Shown here one piece after another: positions 1-6,252 of a stretch of 9,311 nt of DNA. The notes beneath the pieces were generated by a model. That model saw only the letters and a list, made by a program, of their open reading frames with translations. It did not search any database and was not told the DNA's origin. Where the stretch lies: NCBI GenBank assembly GCA_020047725.1, contig JAIFNM010000031.1, positions 1-9,311 of the forward strand, written 5' to 3'. The translations under genes and the position numbers were made by a program. Numbering within the stretch: position 1 is the stretch's first letter; the number at the start of each line of letters is the position of its first letter. The stretch is from Betaproteobacteria bacterium. GTDB lineage: Bacteria > Pseudomonadota > Gammaproteobacteria > Burkholderiales > Rhodocyclaceae.

Positions 1-2
1 CA

Positions 3-164
3 GGTGTCTCGGCGGTGCCGATGGCAGCGCGCGTTTCGCAGGTGGTTGGTGCCGAGTACGACAAGCACAACTTCCTGCTGATGCACGCCATGGGTCCGAA
101 CGTGGCCGGCGTGATTGGCACGGCGGTTTGTGCCGGCTACTTCATCTCGCGTCTGGGTGGTTGA
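3..164 (+). CDS. oadB: Na+-translocating (oxaloacetate-type) decarboxylase beta subunit, C-terminal fragment
   Basis: The gene enters from the left edge, so only the last 53 residues and a TGA stop are visible. They read GVSAVPMAARVSQVVGAEYD and then a stretch containing NFLLMHAMGPNVAGVIGTAV, ending GYFISRLGG. This is the well-conserved end of the membrane beta subunit of the OadB/GcdB/MmdB family, which couples decarboxylation of a biotin-bound carboxyl group to Na+ export across the inner membrane. The last segment is hydrophobic, as expected of the final transmembrane helix. Oxaloacetate is the most likely substrate, but the beta subunits of the oxaloacetate, methylmalonyl-CoA and glutaconyl-CoA enzymes cannot be told apart from so short a piece. 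The gene is followed by a strong terminator and probably ends its operon. It has no clear functional link to the sugar-acid genes beyond pyruvate/oxaloacetate metabolism. Confidence 0.87.
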   Translation, partial: GVSAVPMAARVSQVVGAEYDKHNFLLMHAMGPNVAGVIGTAVCAGYFISRLGG

Positions 165-236
165 TTCAAGGCGGGCTCCAGAATAATCACTGAAGCCCTG
201 CCCGGAAAGCCAACAGACAAGAGACTCTCCAAAGAC

Positions 237-283
237 AATGCCGCGAGAACCCCATGAATAGCGGTTCTCGCGGCATTTGTTTT
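237..283. terminator. Strong stem-loop terminator between convergent oadB and kdgK
   Basis: A perfect 15-bp inverted repeat (AATGCCGCGAGAACC at 237-251, its complement at 263-277) encloses an 11-base loop. It is followed on the plus strand by a T-rich tail, TTTGTTTT. This is a textbook Rho-independent terminator for the oadB transcript. On the minus strand the stem is followed by TTGTCTTT, so it could also stop transcription arriving from kdgK, which ends at 313. The rest of the 165-312 spacer shows nothing else I can support. Confidence 0.9.
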
Positions 284-312
284 GCAGATCGCCGTTTGAT
301 GCGGCTTGCAGC

Positions 313-1413
313 CTAACGAATAACGCGAGCGCCCTTTCCCTTCATCGCCGCCTCAACTTCCTCGACGCGTACCATCGAGGTATCGCCCGGGGTAGTCATG
401 GCCAGAGCGCCGTGCGCCGCACCGTATTCAACCGCCGCCTGCGGACCCTTGTCTTCGAGGAAGCCGTAGGCCAACCCTGATGCGAAACCGTCACCGCCGC
501 CAACGCGGTCATAAATTTCAAGGTTTTCGCGCTTCATCGATTGATACAGTTCGCCCTGGTAATAGAGCAGCGCCGCCCAGTCGTTGAGCGTGGCCGTGGT
601 GGCCTTGCGCAGCGTCGTGGCCGCGACCTTGAAGTTGGGGAATTCGGCGACGGCAGTCTGGATCATTTTCTTGAAGCTGTCGGTCTCGATGTTCGTCAGG
701 TGCTCGTCGGCGCCTTCGACTTCAAACCCAAGGCAGGCGGTGAAGTCTTCTTCGTTGCCGATCATCACATCGACGTGTCTGGCGATTTCGCGGTTGATCT
801 TCTGCGCGCCTTCCTTGCCGCCCTGGCTCTTCCACAGTGACGCGCGGTAGTTGAGGTCGTAGGCAACGACGGTTCCGTACTTCTTGGCGGCTTCCACCGC
901 TTCGATGACGGCTTCGGCGGTGTTGGAGGCCAGTGCGGCGAAGATGCCGCCGGTCTGGAACCAGCGTACGCCTTCTTCGCCGAAGAGCTTCTCCCAGTTC
1001 ACTTCGCCGGGACGAATCTGCGAGGCGGCGGTGTGGCCACGGTCGGAGCAGCCAAGCGCCGGACGGATGCCGAAGCCCTTCTCGGTGAAGTTGAGGCCGA
1101 CGCGGGTGTTCTTGCCGAGGCCGTCAAAGTCGCGCCAGATGACGTGGCTCATGTCGACGCCGCCTTGCATGATGAAGTCTTCGACCAGCCAGCCGAGGTC
1201 GTTCTTGGGTAATGCGGTGACGACGGCAGCGCGCTTGCCCCAGCATTTGCGCATGGCGCGAGCGACGTTGTATTCGCCGCCGCCTTCCCAGACCTGAAAG
1301 TTGCGGGCATTGCGCACACGGCCAAAGCCGGGGTCGAAGCGGAGCATGACTTCGCCGAAGGAGACACAGTCCCACTTCGTTTCCGAGGCGGGTTTGATGA
1401 TCAATTCGCTCAT
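313..1413 (-). CDS. kdgK: 2-keto-3-deoxygluconate kinase (PfkB family)
   Basis: A 366-residue cytoplasmic PfkB/ribokinase-family sugar kinase. It probably phosphorylates 2-keto-3-deoxygluconate (KDG) with ATP to KDPG. Visible features are the N-terminal strand DCVSFGEVMLRFDPG (about 15-29), the substrate-side glycine motif GGGEYNVA (44-51), DLNYR (186-190), GNEEDF (219-224) and the C-terminal PfkB signature DRVGGGDGFASG (302-313), with Asp308 as the expected catalytic base. The signature has GGGDG where many family members have GAGD. I chose the start at 1413 because AAGGA lies seven bases upstream; an in-frame ATG at 1476 falls inside the inverted repeat and has no such site. The gene lies downstream of the KDPG aldolase gene on the same strand, 142 bases away, so substrate and product fit the neighbour. 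KDG specificity is inferred from sequence type and context; another keto-sugar acid is possible. Confidence 0.86.
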   Translation of the reverse strand: MSELIIKPASETKWDCVSFGEVMLRFDPGFGRVRNARNFQVWEGGGEYNVARAMRKCWGKRAAVVTALPKNDLGWLVEDFIMQGGVDMSHVIWRDFDGLGKNTRVGLNFTEKGFGIRPALGCSDRGHTAASQIRPGEVNWEKLFGEEGVRWFQTGGIFAALASNTAEAVIEAVEAAKKYGTVVAYDLNYRASLWKSQGGKEGAQKINREIARHVDVMIGNEEDFTACLGFEVEGADEHLTNIETDSFKKMIQTAVAEFPNFKVAATTLRKATTATLNDWAALLYYQGELYQSMKRENLEIYDRVGGGDGFASGLAYGFLEDKGPQAAVEYGAAHGALAMTTPGDTSMVRVEEVEAAMKGKGARVIR

Positions 1414-1440
1414 GATGGATTCCTTTGCAGTTTTCAGAAT

Positions 1441-1543
1441 CCACCGCGAAGGCACAAAGGAGCAAAGGGAACGCAAAGAAAACCTGACCAGAAATGCTTT
1501 GCCATTTTGCGTAATCCTGTTGTTCTTTGCGCCTTTGCGGTGG
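1441..1543. repeat. Long imperfect inverted repeat (copy A) in the aldolase-kdgK spacer
   Basis: The left arm (about 1441-1480) begins CCACCGCGAAGGCACAAAGG and continues with further CAAAGG and GCAAAG units. The right arm (1523-1543) contains TTCTTTGCGCCTTTGCGG and ends TGG, the near-complement of the left arm. The arms are separated by about 42 bases. Each is built from short units of the AAGGCAC / CAAAG kind, spaced about seven to nine bases. It lies between the aldolase stop (1556) and the kdgK ribosome-binding site, so it should be transcribed as part of that operon and could fold in the mRNA. It is related to the element at 6141-6230. Confidence 0.7.
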
Positions 1544-1555
1544 ACGTTTACGTTT

Positions 1556-2241
1556 TCACTTGCCGGCGACTTCCGACAACTCGGCCTTGATGGTCTTGAC
1601 CAGTTCGAGCACCTTGCGCACGTTGGCTTCGATGCCTTTGTAGTCGCCAGCGTCCAGCAACTTTTTGGTGATCATGTTGGAGCCGATGCCGCAGGCGACG
1701 ATGCCGGCGCCGAACCATTTACGCAGTGATTCTTCGGTCGGCTCGACGCCGCCGGGCGCGTCCACGGCATGGGCCCCATGACGTTTTTGACAAATTCCGG
1801 ACCACCGACGGTGGAGCCAGGAAAGACCTTGATGATTTCGCAGCCGAGTTCCTGCGCGTCGCCAATTTCCGTGGCAGTGCCGCAACCAGGGCTGTAGGGG
1901 ATGCCACGCCGGTTGCACAGTTTGGCGGTTTCAACGCTGGTCAGCGGGCTGACAACGAATTTGGCGCCGTTGGCGATGTAGATTCCAGCGGTCGGTGCGT
2001 CGACGATAGAGCCGACACCCATGATCACCGAGGGATCAGCTTTGGCGAAGTGGTAGGTCACTTCCTGGAAAACGTGCGCAGCGAAATCGCCACGATTGGT
2101 GAACTCGACGCATTTGGCGCCAGCATTGGCACAGGCCTGGATAACCTGTTTGCACACGTCAACATCCGGGTGATAGAACACCGGGATCACGCTCTGCTCG
2201 TAAATTGCGTTCAATACGGCCATGCGGTCTTTAGCTGCCAT
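1556..2241 (-). pseudogene. eda: KDPG/KHG aldolase, reading frame broken near 1754-1761
   Basis: Class I 2-keto-3-deoxy-6-phosphogluconate aldolase, which splits KDPG into pyruvate and glyceraldehyde-3-phosphate. The start at 2241 has GGAG eight bases upstream. The first 160 residues are intact: VEFTNRGD gives Glu46 and Arg50, and EIIKVFPGSTVGG gives the Schiff-base Lys138, matching Glu45/Arg49/Lys133 of the E. coli enzyme. After GPMPW (to residue 160) the frame changes, and the protein resumes in another frame at APGGVEPTEESLRKWFGAGI and runs to a TGA at 1556. Family members read roughly MPWTxIMPTGGV here, about 18 bases between the Trp and Gly-Gly codons; only eight are present. This implies loss of about ten bases. 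Without correction, translation stops at 1672 after 189 residues with a nonsense tail, lacking the phosphate-binding GGV and GxGS segments. A restored gene would encode about 231 residues, near family size. A sequencing or assembly error is possible. Confidence 0.85.
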
Positions 2242-2260
2242 CGCTCAATCTCCAAAAATC

Positions 2261-2313
2261 AATAGGTAAAAACAGAACCCGAGTCGGGGACTCACTTCCA
2301 ATATTGACCTATT
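2261..2313. promoter_or_regulatory. AATAGGT / ACCTATT inverted pair in the eda leader
   Basis: AATAGGT at 2261-2267 is mirrored by ACCTATT at 2307-2313, which overlaps the candidate -10. The pair flanks the start of the predicted eda transcript. Between them is a short hairpin, GAGTC-GGG-GACTC (2281-2293). The pair could be an operator with distant half-sites or the stem of a leader structure. A further AATAGGT is at 3389-3395, upstream of dlgD. The evidence is weak because the arms are only seven bases. Confidence 0.25.
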
Positions 2314-2339
2314 ATCCCAAGAAATTCTCAAATATGGAA
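2311..2339 (-). promoter_or_regulatory. Candidate promoter for eda-kdgK
   Basis: Read on the minus strand, GATAAT (2316 down to 2311) is a five-of-six match to the -10 consensus. Seventeen bases upstream lies TTCCAT (2339 down to 2334), a poor -35. A weak -35 overlapping the palindrome at 2334-2350 would suit a regulated promoter. The transcript would have a leader of about 65 bases. This is motif matching only. Confidence 0.4.
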
Positions 2340-2350
2340 CAGCATTTCAT
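2334..2350. promoter_or_regulatory. KdgR/IclR-type palindromic operator candidate
   Basis: The 17-base sequence ATGGAACAGCATTTCAT is a near-perfect palindrome: half-sites ATGGAA and TTTCAT match five of six when complemented and are separated by five bases. It closely resembles the enterobacterial KdgR operator as I recall it (TGAAACANNRTTTCA), with one mismatch. KdgR is an IclR-family repressor that responds to KDG, the substrate of the kinase in this operon. The site overlaps the candidate -35 of the eda promoter, a natural repressor position. No regulator gene is present in the window. Confidence 0.5.
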
Positions 2351-2360
2351 TTTTTAAATT

Positions 2361-3365
2361 TCAGAGCGCTTTTATCTTTGCCCATACCTCATCGGCAACC
2401 GGAATTCCGTGTTCAAGATTGGCCTTGCGATTGGCCAGAGACTTCTCGCCGGGATAGAGCACTGGCTGCTCAGGATCGACCTGTTCGGATGCGTGCAAGT
2501 TATCCAGCACCTCATTGACAGTGGTCGCGACAAAGGCCTCGCCGGCAATGCTCGTGGCATCAATCGCAATGAACACCTGCGAAAGCCCGTATTCATTGCC
2601 GGCCAGTTCGCCGATGCGCAGCGTTGAGCGTCCGCCGGTCAGAACGGTGGCAACGAGATCCAGAGCAATCGACAACGAAGAGCCCTTCCAGTAACCGATC
2701 GGCAATACGCGCCCGGTACGGGTAATCTCCTCTGGATCGCAGGACAGCGCACCCTGCCCGTCATATCCACCCGGCAACGGCAAGAGGTCGCCGCGCATCG
2801 CCGTTGATTCCATCTGGCCGTACGAATACTGCGCCATCGCCATATCGACCACGACGTGACCTTCGGCGCGCGGGATCGCCATGATGAACGGGTTGTTGCC
2901 GATACGCCGGTCACGCGCGCCCCAGGCTGGCATGTTGGGCAGCGTATTGGTCCAGCAGATGCCCACGCAACCGGCATCGGCGGCCTGCCAGCCATAACTG
3001 CCGCCGCGCAGCCAGTGGTTGGTGTTACCCAAGGCCACGCAGGCAATGCCAGATTCCTTTGCCATCTCGATTGCACGAGCCATCGCGCGATGGGCATTCA
3101 CGTTGCCCAGACCCAGGTGGCCGTCCCAGCGCTCGAAGGCGCCCATACCCTCGACCTTGGTCGGCGTGGCCTTGAGATCGATATAACCCTTGTCGATGTA
3201 TTCGATCACGCGCGGAAAGCGATTGGCACCGTGCGAGTAGACACCGTCGCAACTGGTTTCAGCGATCAATTGCGCGGAAAGGTCGGCCGTCGCTTCATCA
3301 CAACCTTTCTTGATCAGTACGCGCCTGAATTCGGCTTTCAATTCGTCAAACGGGATGCGAGGCAT
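2361..3365 (-). CDS. dlgD: 2,3-diketo-L-gulonate reductase (Ldh_2/MDH2 family)
   Basis: A 334-residue cytoplasmic NAD(P)H-dependent oxidoreductase of the type 2 malate/L-lactate dehydrogenase family. It is very similar along its length to E. coli YiaK (DlgD), which reduces 2,3-diketo-L-gulonate to 3-keto-L-gulonate. Shared landmarks are GVYSHGANRFPR (41-52, with the probable catalytic His45), NTNHWLRGGSYGWQAAD (114-130), GICWTN (135-140), the Pro/Gly-rich NNPF segment (157-160), PIGYWKGSSLSI (222-233) and the closing VWAKIKAL. The length equals the E. coli protein within a few residues. The start at 3365 is set by AAGGAG six bases upstream and by alignment to YiaK; the open frame continues to 3818 only by running antisense into the kinase gene. 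Unlike E. coli, no lyxK/sgbH/sgbU/sgbE-like genes or TRAP transporter genes are alongside. The specific substrate is inferred from similarity. Confidence 0.88.
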   Translation of the reverse strand: MPRIPFDELKAEFRRVLIKKGCDEATADLSAQLIAETSCDGVYSHGANRFPRVIEYIDKGYIDLKATPTKVEGMGAFERWDGHLGLGNVNAHRAMARAIEMAKESGIACVALGNTNHWLRGGSYGWQAADAGCVGICWTNTLPNMPAWGARDRRIGNNPFIMAIPRAEGHVVVDMAMAQYSYGQMESTAMRGDLLPLPGGYDGQGALSCDPEEITRTGRVLPIGYWKGSSLSIALDLVATVLTGGRSTLRIGELAGNEYGLSQVFIAIDATSIAGEAFVATTVNEVLDNLHASEQVDPEQPVLYPGEKSLANRKANLEHGIPVADEVWAKIKAL

Positions 3366-3445
3366 ACTTGGCTCCTTCAAACAGGGAAAATAGGTTGGCA
3401 ACAGCAGAACATACCGTAAAGGCATGGCGCCAACGCCGAATAGTA

Positions 3446-3475
3446 TTGGAACGACACGAGCGCTTCCAACATAAT
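3446..3475 (+). promoter_or_regulatory. Candidate promoter with embedded inverted repeat for the kinase operon
   Basis: TTGGAA (3446-3451) and CATAAT (3470-3475), separated by 18 bases, match the -35 and -10 consensus at four and five of six positions. The -35 forms an inverted repeat with TTCCAA (3464-3469), which abuts the -10, so a dimeric regulator bound here would cover the promoter. Transcription would begin about 25 bases before the ATG at 3507. For dlgD on the other strand I see no convincing promoter in 3366-3506. Confidence 0.45.
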
Positions 3476-3506
3476 CGAGCTTTCCAGGTGTTATTGGGGC
3501 AAGACC

Positions 3507-5042
3507 ATGGGCTTGATACTTTCCATCGATGTTGGGACCACCAATATCAAGGCGGCACTCGTTGATGAACAGGGGCAACTGCTCGGCGACGCCATCAGCA
3601 CCAGCATGAGGATCGAGGGTGATGCGAGCGGCCGCGCCGAGCATGATCCGCACAAACTCAAGGCCGCGTTGCTCGATGTCTGCCGGCTTGCCATTGGAAG
3701 CAAGGGCCAGGACGTCGAGGGCTTGTCGCTGACGTCCTACCAGTTCGGGCTGGTTCTGGTGGACAACGAGGATGAGCCGCTGACCGGGATTTCGACCTTT
3801 GTCGACACAACGGCGCAATCACACCACCCCCGATTCCTGGAGGCGATTGGCGACATTGACCAGATGTACTTGAGAACCGGTTGCCCGCCAATTTTTCAAT
3901 ATCCGGCTAATCGGCTGCACTACATTGCGGCCAAGTACCCAGAAATCAGGAACAAGGTCGCCCATGTCCTGGATTCAAAATCCTTCCTGATGCACATACT
4001 GACCGGTAAGTACTTCACCGACTACAGTACGGCAAACTCGATGGGCTGCCTCAACATCTCGGGAGACTGGGACGAGGAGATCATCGCGTCTACCGGATTC
4101 AGCAAGGCCCAGTTTCCGAACGTCCTGAACGGTTTCGCAGACAAGGTCGAGCTGAAAAGCTCAATCTGCAGCACGCTTGGCCTGAAGAAGGGAACCTGCA
4201 TCTCTGCCGGGCTTTATGATGGAGCCGCGCTAGCAGCGGCCCTGACCGGATTCGAACCCGATATCGCCGTTGGAAACTTCGGTACCTCGGGGATGTTCAG
4301 AGTACCGACGGCGACGCCGATTGAGGATCTGGAGGGTGGCCTGATCCAAAGCTGCCTGTTGAAACCCGGTCTCTTCCTCACCGGCTCCGGCATCAACAAC
4401 TGTACGATCGCCACCAATTTTCTACTGAATGTATTGGGACTCGACCTGAATTATCTGCGCGGAAAGGAATTGTCGTCACCCGGCTCCAACGGCGTAATGA
4501 CCTTCCCCTATTTCACCGGAGAGCGGGACAAGGCCATCGGCAACATCGGTACCGGTGTAGTCATTGGCCTGGGCATTGCATCAACCCGTGACGACCTGGC
4601 CAGATCATTTCTCGAAGGGGTCGCGTTTTCATTCCTGCTGCTGAAACAACGACTTGATCCCGATAGCCGGATCAAGGAATTCCGCCTGGGCGGCGGTGGA
4701 ACGGCCAATCTTCAGTGGATGCAGATCATGGCGGACACCCTGAATTTGCCGATCTGCCTGACACAGAACCCGGAAATGGGCATCATCGGCGCGGCCAGCC
4801 TTGCCAGGTACGGAGAAAGTCCGGCTTTGCTGGAGCATTCCCGAAAAATCATGAATGGGGCAAGAATCATCGAGCCGATAACGGCCAATGTCGCCATCCA
4901 CCAGGAGGTCGCCGGTCGCTATTTTGCCGTTCGCGAGTCTCTGCGCGAGCCGCTCATGGCACGCCAGGGATTACCTTCGCTAAAAGCGCCGGACACGATA
5001 CCGGCATCCAAATCCTTGCCTCTCGTGAGAGAACGGCAATAA
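3507..5042 (+). CDS. FGGY-family carbohydrate kinase, gluconokinase/xylulokinase-like
   Basis: A 511-residue cytoplasmic ATP-dependent sugar kinase of the FGGY fold. Visible elements are the N-terminal phosphate loop SIDVGTTNIKAALVD (6-20), the catalytic base in AGLYDGAA (Asp238), the second phosphate motif NFGTSG (257-262) and the adenosine motif RLGGGGTANLQWMQIMAD (393-410). The middle region, with RTGCPP, a DYSTANSMG-like segment (172-180) and WDEE, reminds me more of FGGY gluconokinases such as Bacillus GntK than of E. coli L-xylulokinase, but I cannot fix the substrate. The last 35 or so residues are a Pro/Lys-rich tail beyond the usual fold. The ATG at 3507 has only a weak GGGGC site before it. 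A D-2-hydroxyacid dehydrogenase gene follows after 29 bases, so the pair probably reduces a keto-sugar acid and then phosphorylates the product. This pairing is inference. Confidence 0.85.
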   Translation: MGLILSIDVGTTNIKAALVDEQGQLLGDAISTSMRIEGDASGRAEHDPHKLKAALLDVCRLAIGSKGQDVEGLSLTSYQFGLVLVDNEDEPLTGISTFVDTTAQSHHPRFLEAIGDIDQMYLRTGCPPIFQYPANRLHYIAAKYPEIRNKVAHVLDSKSFLMHILTGKYFTDYSTANSMGCLNISGDWDEEIIASTGFSKAQFPNVLNGFADKVELKSSICSTLGLKKGTCISAGLYDGAALAAALTGFEPDIAVGNFGTSGMFRVPTATPIEDLEGGLIQSCLLKPGLFLTGSGINNCTIATNFLLNVLGLDLNYLRGKELSSPGSNGVMTFPYFTGERDKAIGNIGTGVVIGLGIASTRDDLARSFLEGVAFSFLLLKQRLDPDSRIKEFRLGGGGTANLQWMQIMADTLNLPICLTQNPEMGIIGAASLARYGESPALLEHSRKIMNGARIIEPITANVAIHQEVAGRYFAVRESLREPLMARQGLPSLKAPDTIPASKSLPLVRERQ

Positions 5043-5071
5043 GGCAGTATTCGCATCAACAGGAGAGAATG

Positions 5072-6121
5072 ATGAGTAGCAAGAAACTCGTAATCGCAAT
5101 TGTGAATTCAAGCTCGTTCGGAATTTCGTATCCGGAACACCTTAGAAAGCTGGAAGAGTTTGCCGACCTGGTCCGGGTAGACATCCCCAACGATGCTCCC
5201 GCCTCCGTTTTCCATGAGAAGTTGCACATGGCCGACGGAATCATTGCCAGCGTAACGCCGGTTTATACGCGGGAAGTGCTTCTCGGCTTGCCGAAGCTTC
5301 AGTTATTGGCACGCCACGGTGTCGGCTGCGACAACGTCGATCTGATTACCTGCGCTGAACTGGGCATTGCCGTCTCGAAGGTTGGCCCGGAAGTCGAGCG
5401 TGAATCCGTTGCGCAGATGGCTGTCGGCCTGATGAATGCGTCGGTGAGACGAATCGTCGAAGGTTGTTCAATCGTCAAGGCCGGCGAGTGGGCCAAACGA
5501 GCGAAGATTTCGCTGGGCGTTGATTTCAAGGGAGCAACCATCGGGCTGGTGGGCATCGGCGCCATCGGGAAAACCGTCGCGCGAATCCTGACCCTGGGTT
5601 TCCAGGCCAATGTGATTGCCTACGATCCCTACGTCAGCGCCGAGGAAATCAAGGCGCGCCACGCCACCAAGGTGGAGTTCGACGAGTTGCTGGCGAAGAG
5701 CAGCATCATCTCCCTGCATTGCCCGCTGACCAGCGAAACCTCACGCATGTTCTGCGCAAAACAGCTCGCTGCGATGAACGACTGGACCTTTCTTGTCAAC
5801 ACCTGCCGTGGTGAAATTTTCAACCAGGGCGATCTGATCAACGCGCTTGAATCGGGAAAGATCGGGGGCTATGCGACGGATGTGGTTGAAGGCGAGCCCA
5901 TCGGCGGTGATCACATTCTCCTTGCAACAAAAAATGTCATCGTTACACCGCATCTGGGCGGGTACTCGGTCGTATCTCTGCGCGGCATGGGAGAAACCAT
6001 GGTCGATGACATGTGCCGAGTCTTTGTCGAGAACAAGTTCCCCGGCGTTATTGCCAACGAGGCGATCAATCTGGAAAACTCCCGGATCTCGAAGTTCAGG
6101 AAAACCGGACGTCTGGACTGA
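5072..6121 (+). CDS. NAD-dependent D-2-hydroxyacid dehydrogenase
   Basis: A 349-residue cytoplasmic oxidoreductase of the D-isomer 2-hydroxyacid dehydrogenase family (relatives include SerA, hydroxypyruvate and 2-ketogluconate reductases). It interconverts a 2-keto acid and a D-2-hydroxy acid. Visible motifs are RHGVGCDNVD (81-90), the dinucleotide loop GIGAIG (161-166) followed by Asp185 in AYDPY, which favours NAD over NADP, and the catalytic triad Arg246 (NTCRGEIF), Glu275 (DVVEGEP) and His294 (TPHLGGYS). Two adjacent ATGs (5069 and 5072) follow AGGAG; I chose 5072 because its six-base spacing is better, and 5069 would add one Met. Upstream in-frame sequence to 4715 overlaps the kinase gene and is spurious. 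It is the second gene of an operon with the kinase. A role such as 2-ketogluconate to gluconate is plausible from context, not shown. Confidence 0.87.
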   Translation: MSSKKLVIAIVNSSSFGISYPEHLRKLEEFADLVRVDIPNDAPASVFHEKLHMADGIIASVTPVYTREVLLGLPKLQLLARHGVGCDNVDLITCAELGIAVSKVGPEVERESVAQMAVGLMNASVRRIVEGCSIVKAGEWAKRAKISLGVDFKGATIGLVGIGAIGKTVARILTLGFQANVIAYDPYVSAEEIKARHATKVEFDELLAKSSIISLHCPLTSETSRMFCAKQLAAMNDWTFLVNTCRGEIFNQGDLINALESGKIGGYATDVVEGEPIGGDHILLATKNVIVTPHLGGYSVVSLRGMGETMVDDMCRVFVENKFPGVIANEAINLENSRISKFRKTGRLD

Positions 6122-6140
6122 GTTGCAAAGGAAAAGGCTT

Positions 6141-6230
6141 CACCACCAAGGCACCAAGGACACAAAGCCACACCAAGAACACCGAGTCTTGACCTGGTGC
6201 CTTCTTGGTGAACTTGGTGACTTGGTGGTT
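6141..6230. repeat. Long imperfect inverted repeat (copy B) between convergent genes
   Basis: The left arm (6141 to about 6185) carries five spaced copies of a CACCAAG-like unit, beginning CACCACCAAGGCACCAAGG. The right arm (about 6193-6230) carries the complementary CTTGGTG unit repeatedly, ending CTTGGTGACTTGGTGGTT. The complement of the right arm aligns unit by unit with the left arm, with spacers of one to four bases. It fills most of the 131-base spacer between the dehydrogenase stop (6121) and the gnd stop (6253). It could act as a terminator-like fold for both operons, although there is no clear T tract. It is a better-preserved relative of the repeat at 1441-1543. Confidence 0.8.
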
Positions 6231-6252
6231 CGCACTTTTCGTTGATTGACAA

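Noticed and set aside
1754..1761. Programmed ribosomal frameshift in eda
   Set aside because: There is no slippery heptamer or downstream pseudoknot evidence, and conserved residues are missing at the junction, so a deletion or sequence error explains it better.
1726..2265. 179-codon plus-strand open frame opposite eda
   Set aside because: It is the shadow of the aldolase gene, whose motifs on the minus strand are unmistakable.
3366..3818. N-terminal extension of the dlgD frame to 485 residues
   Set aside because: It would run antisense across the start of the kinase gene. The YiaK alignment and a good AAGGAG site fix the start at 3365.
3507..5042. Naming the FGGY kinase lyxK because dlgD is adjacent
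   Set aside because: Its central region is unlike E. coli LyxK as I recall it; the neighbourhood alone does not justify the name.
4715..5068. N-terminal extension of the hydroxyacid dehydrogenase frame
   Set aside because: It overlaps the kinase gene in another frame, and the conserved protein begins after the AGGAG at 5061.
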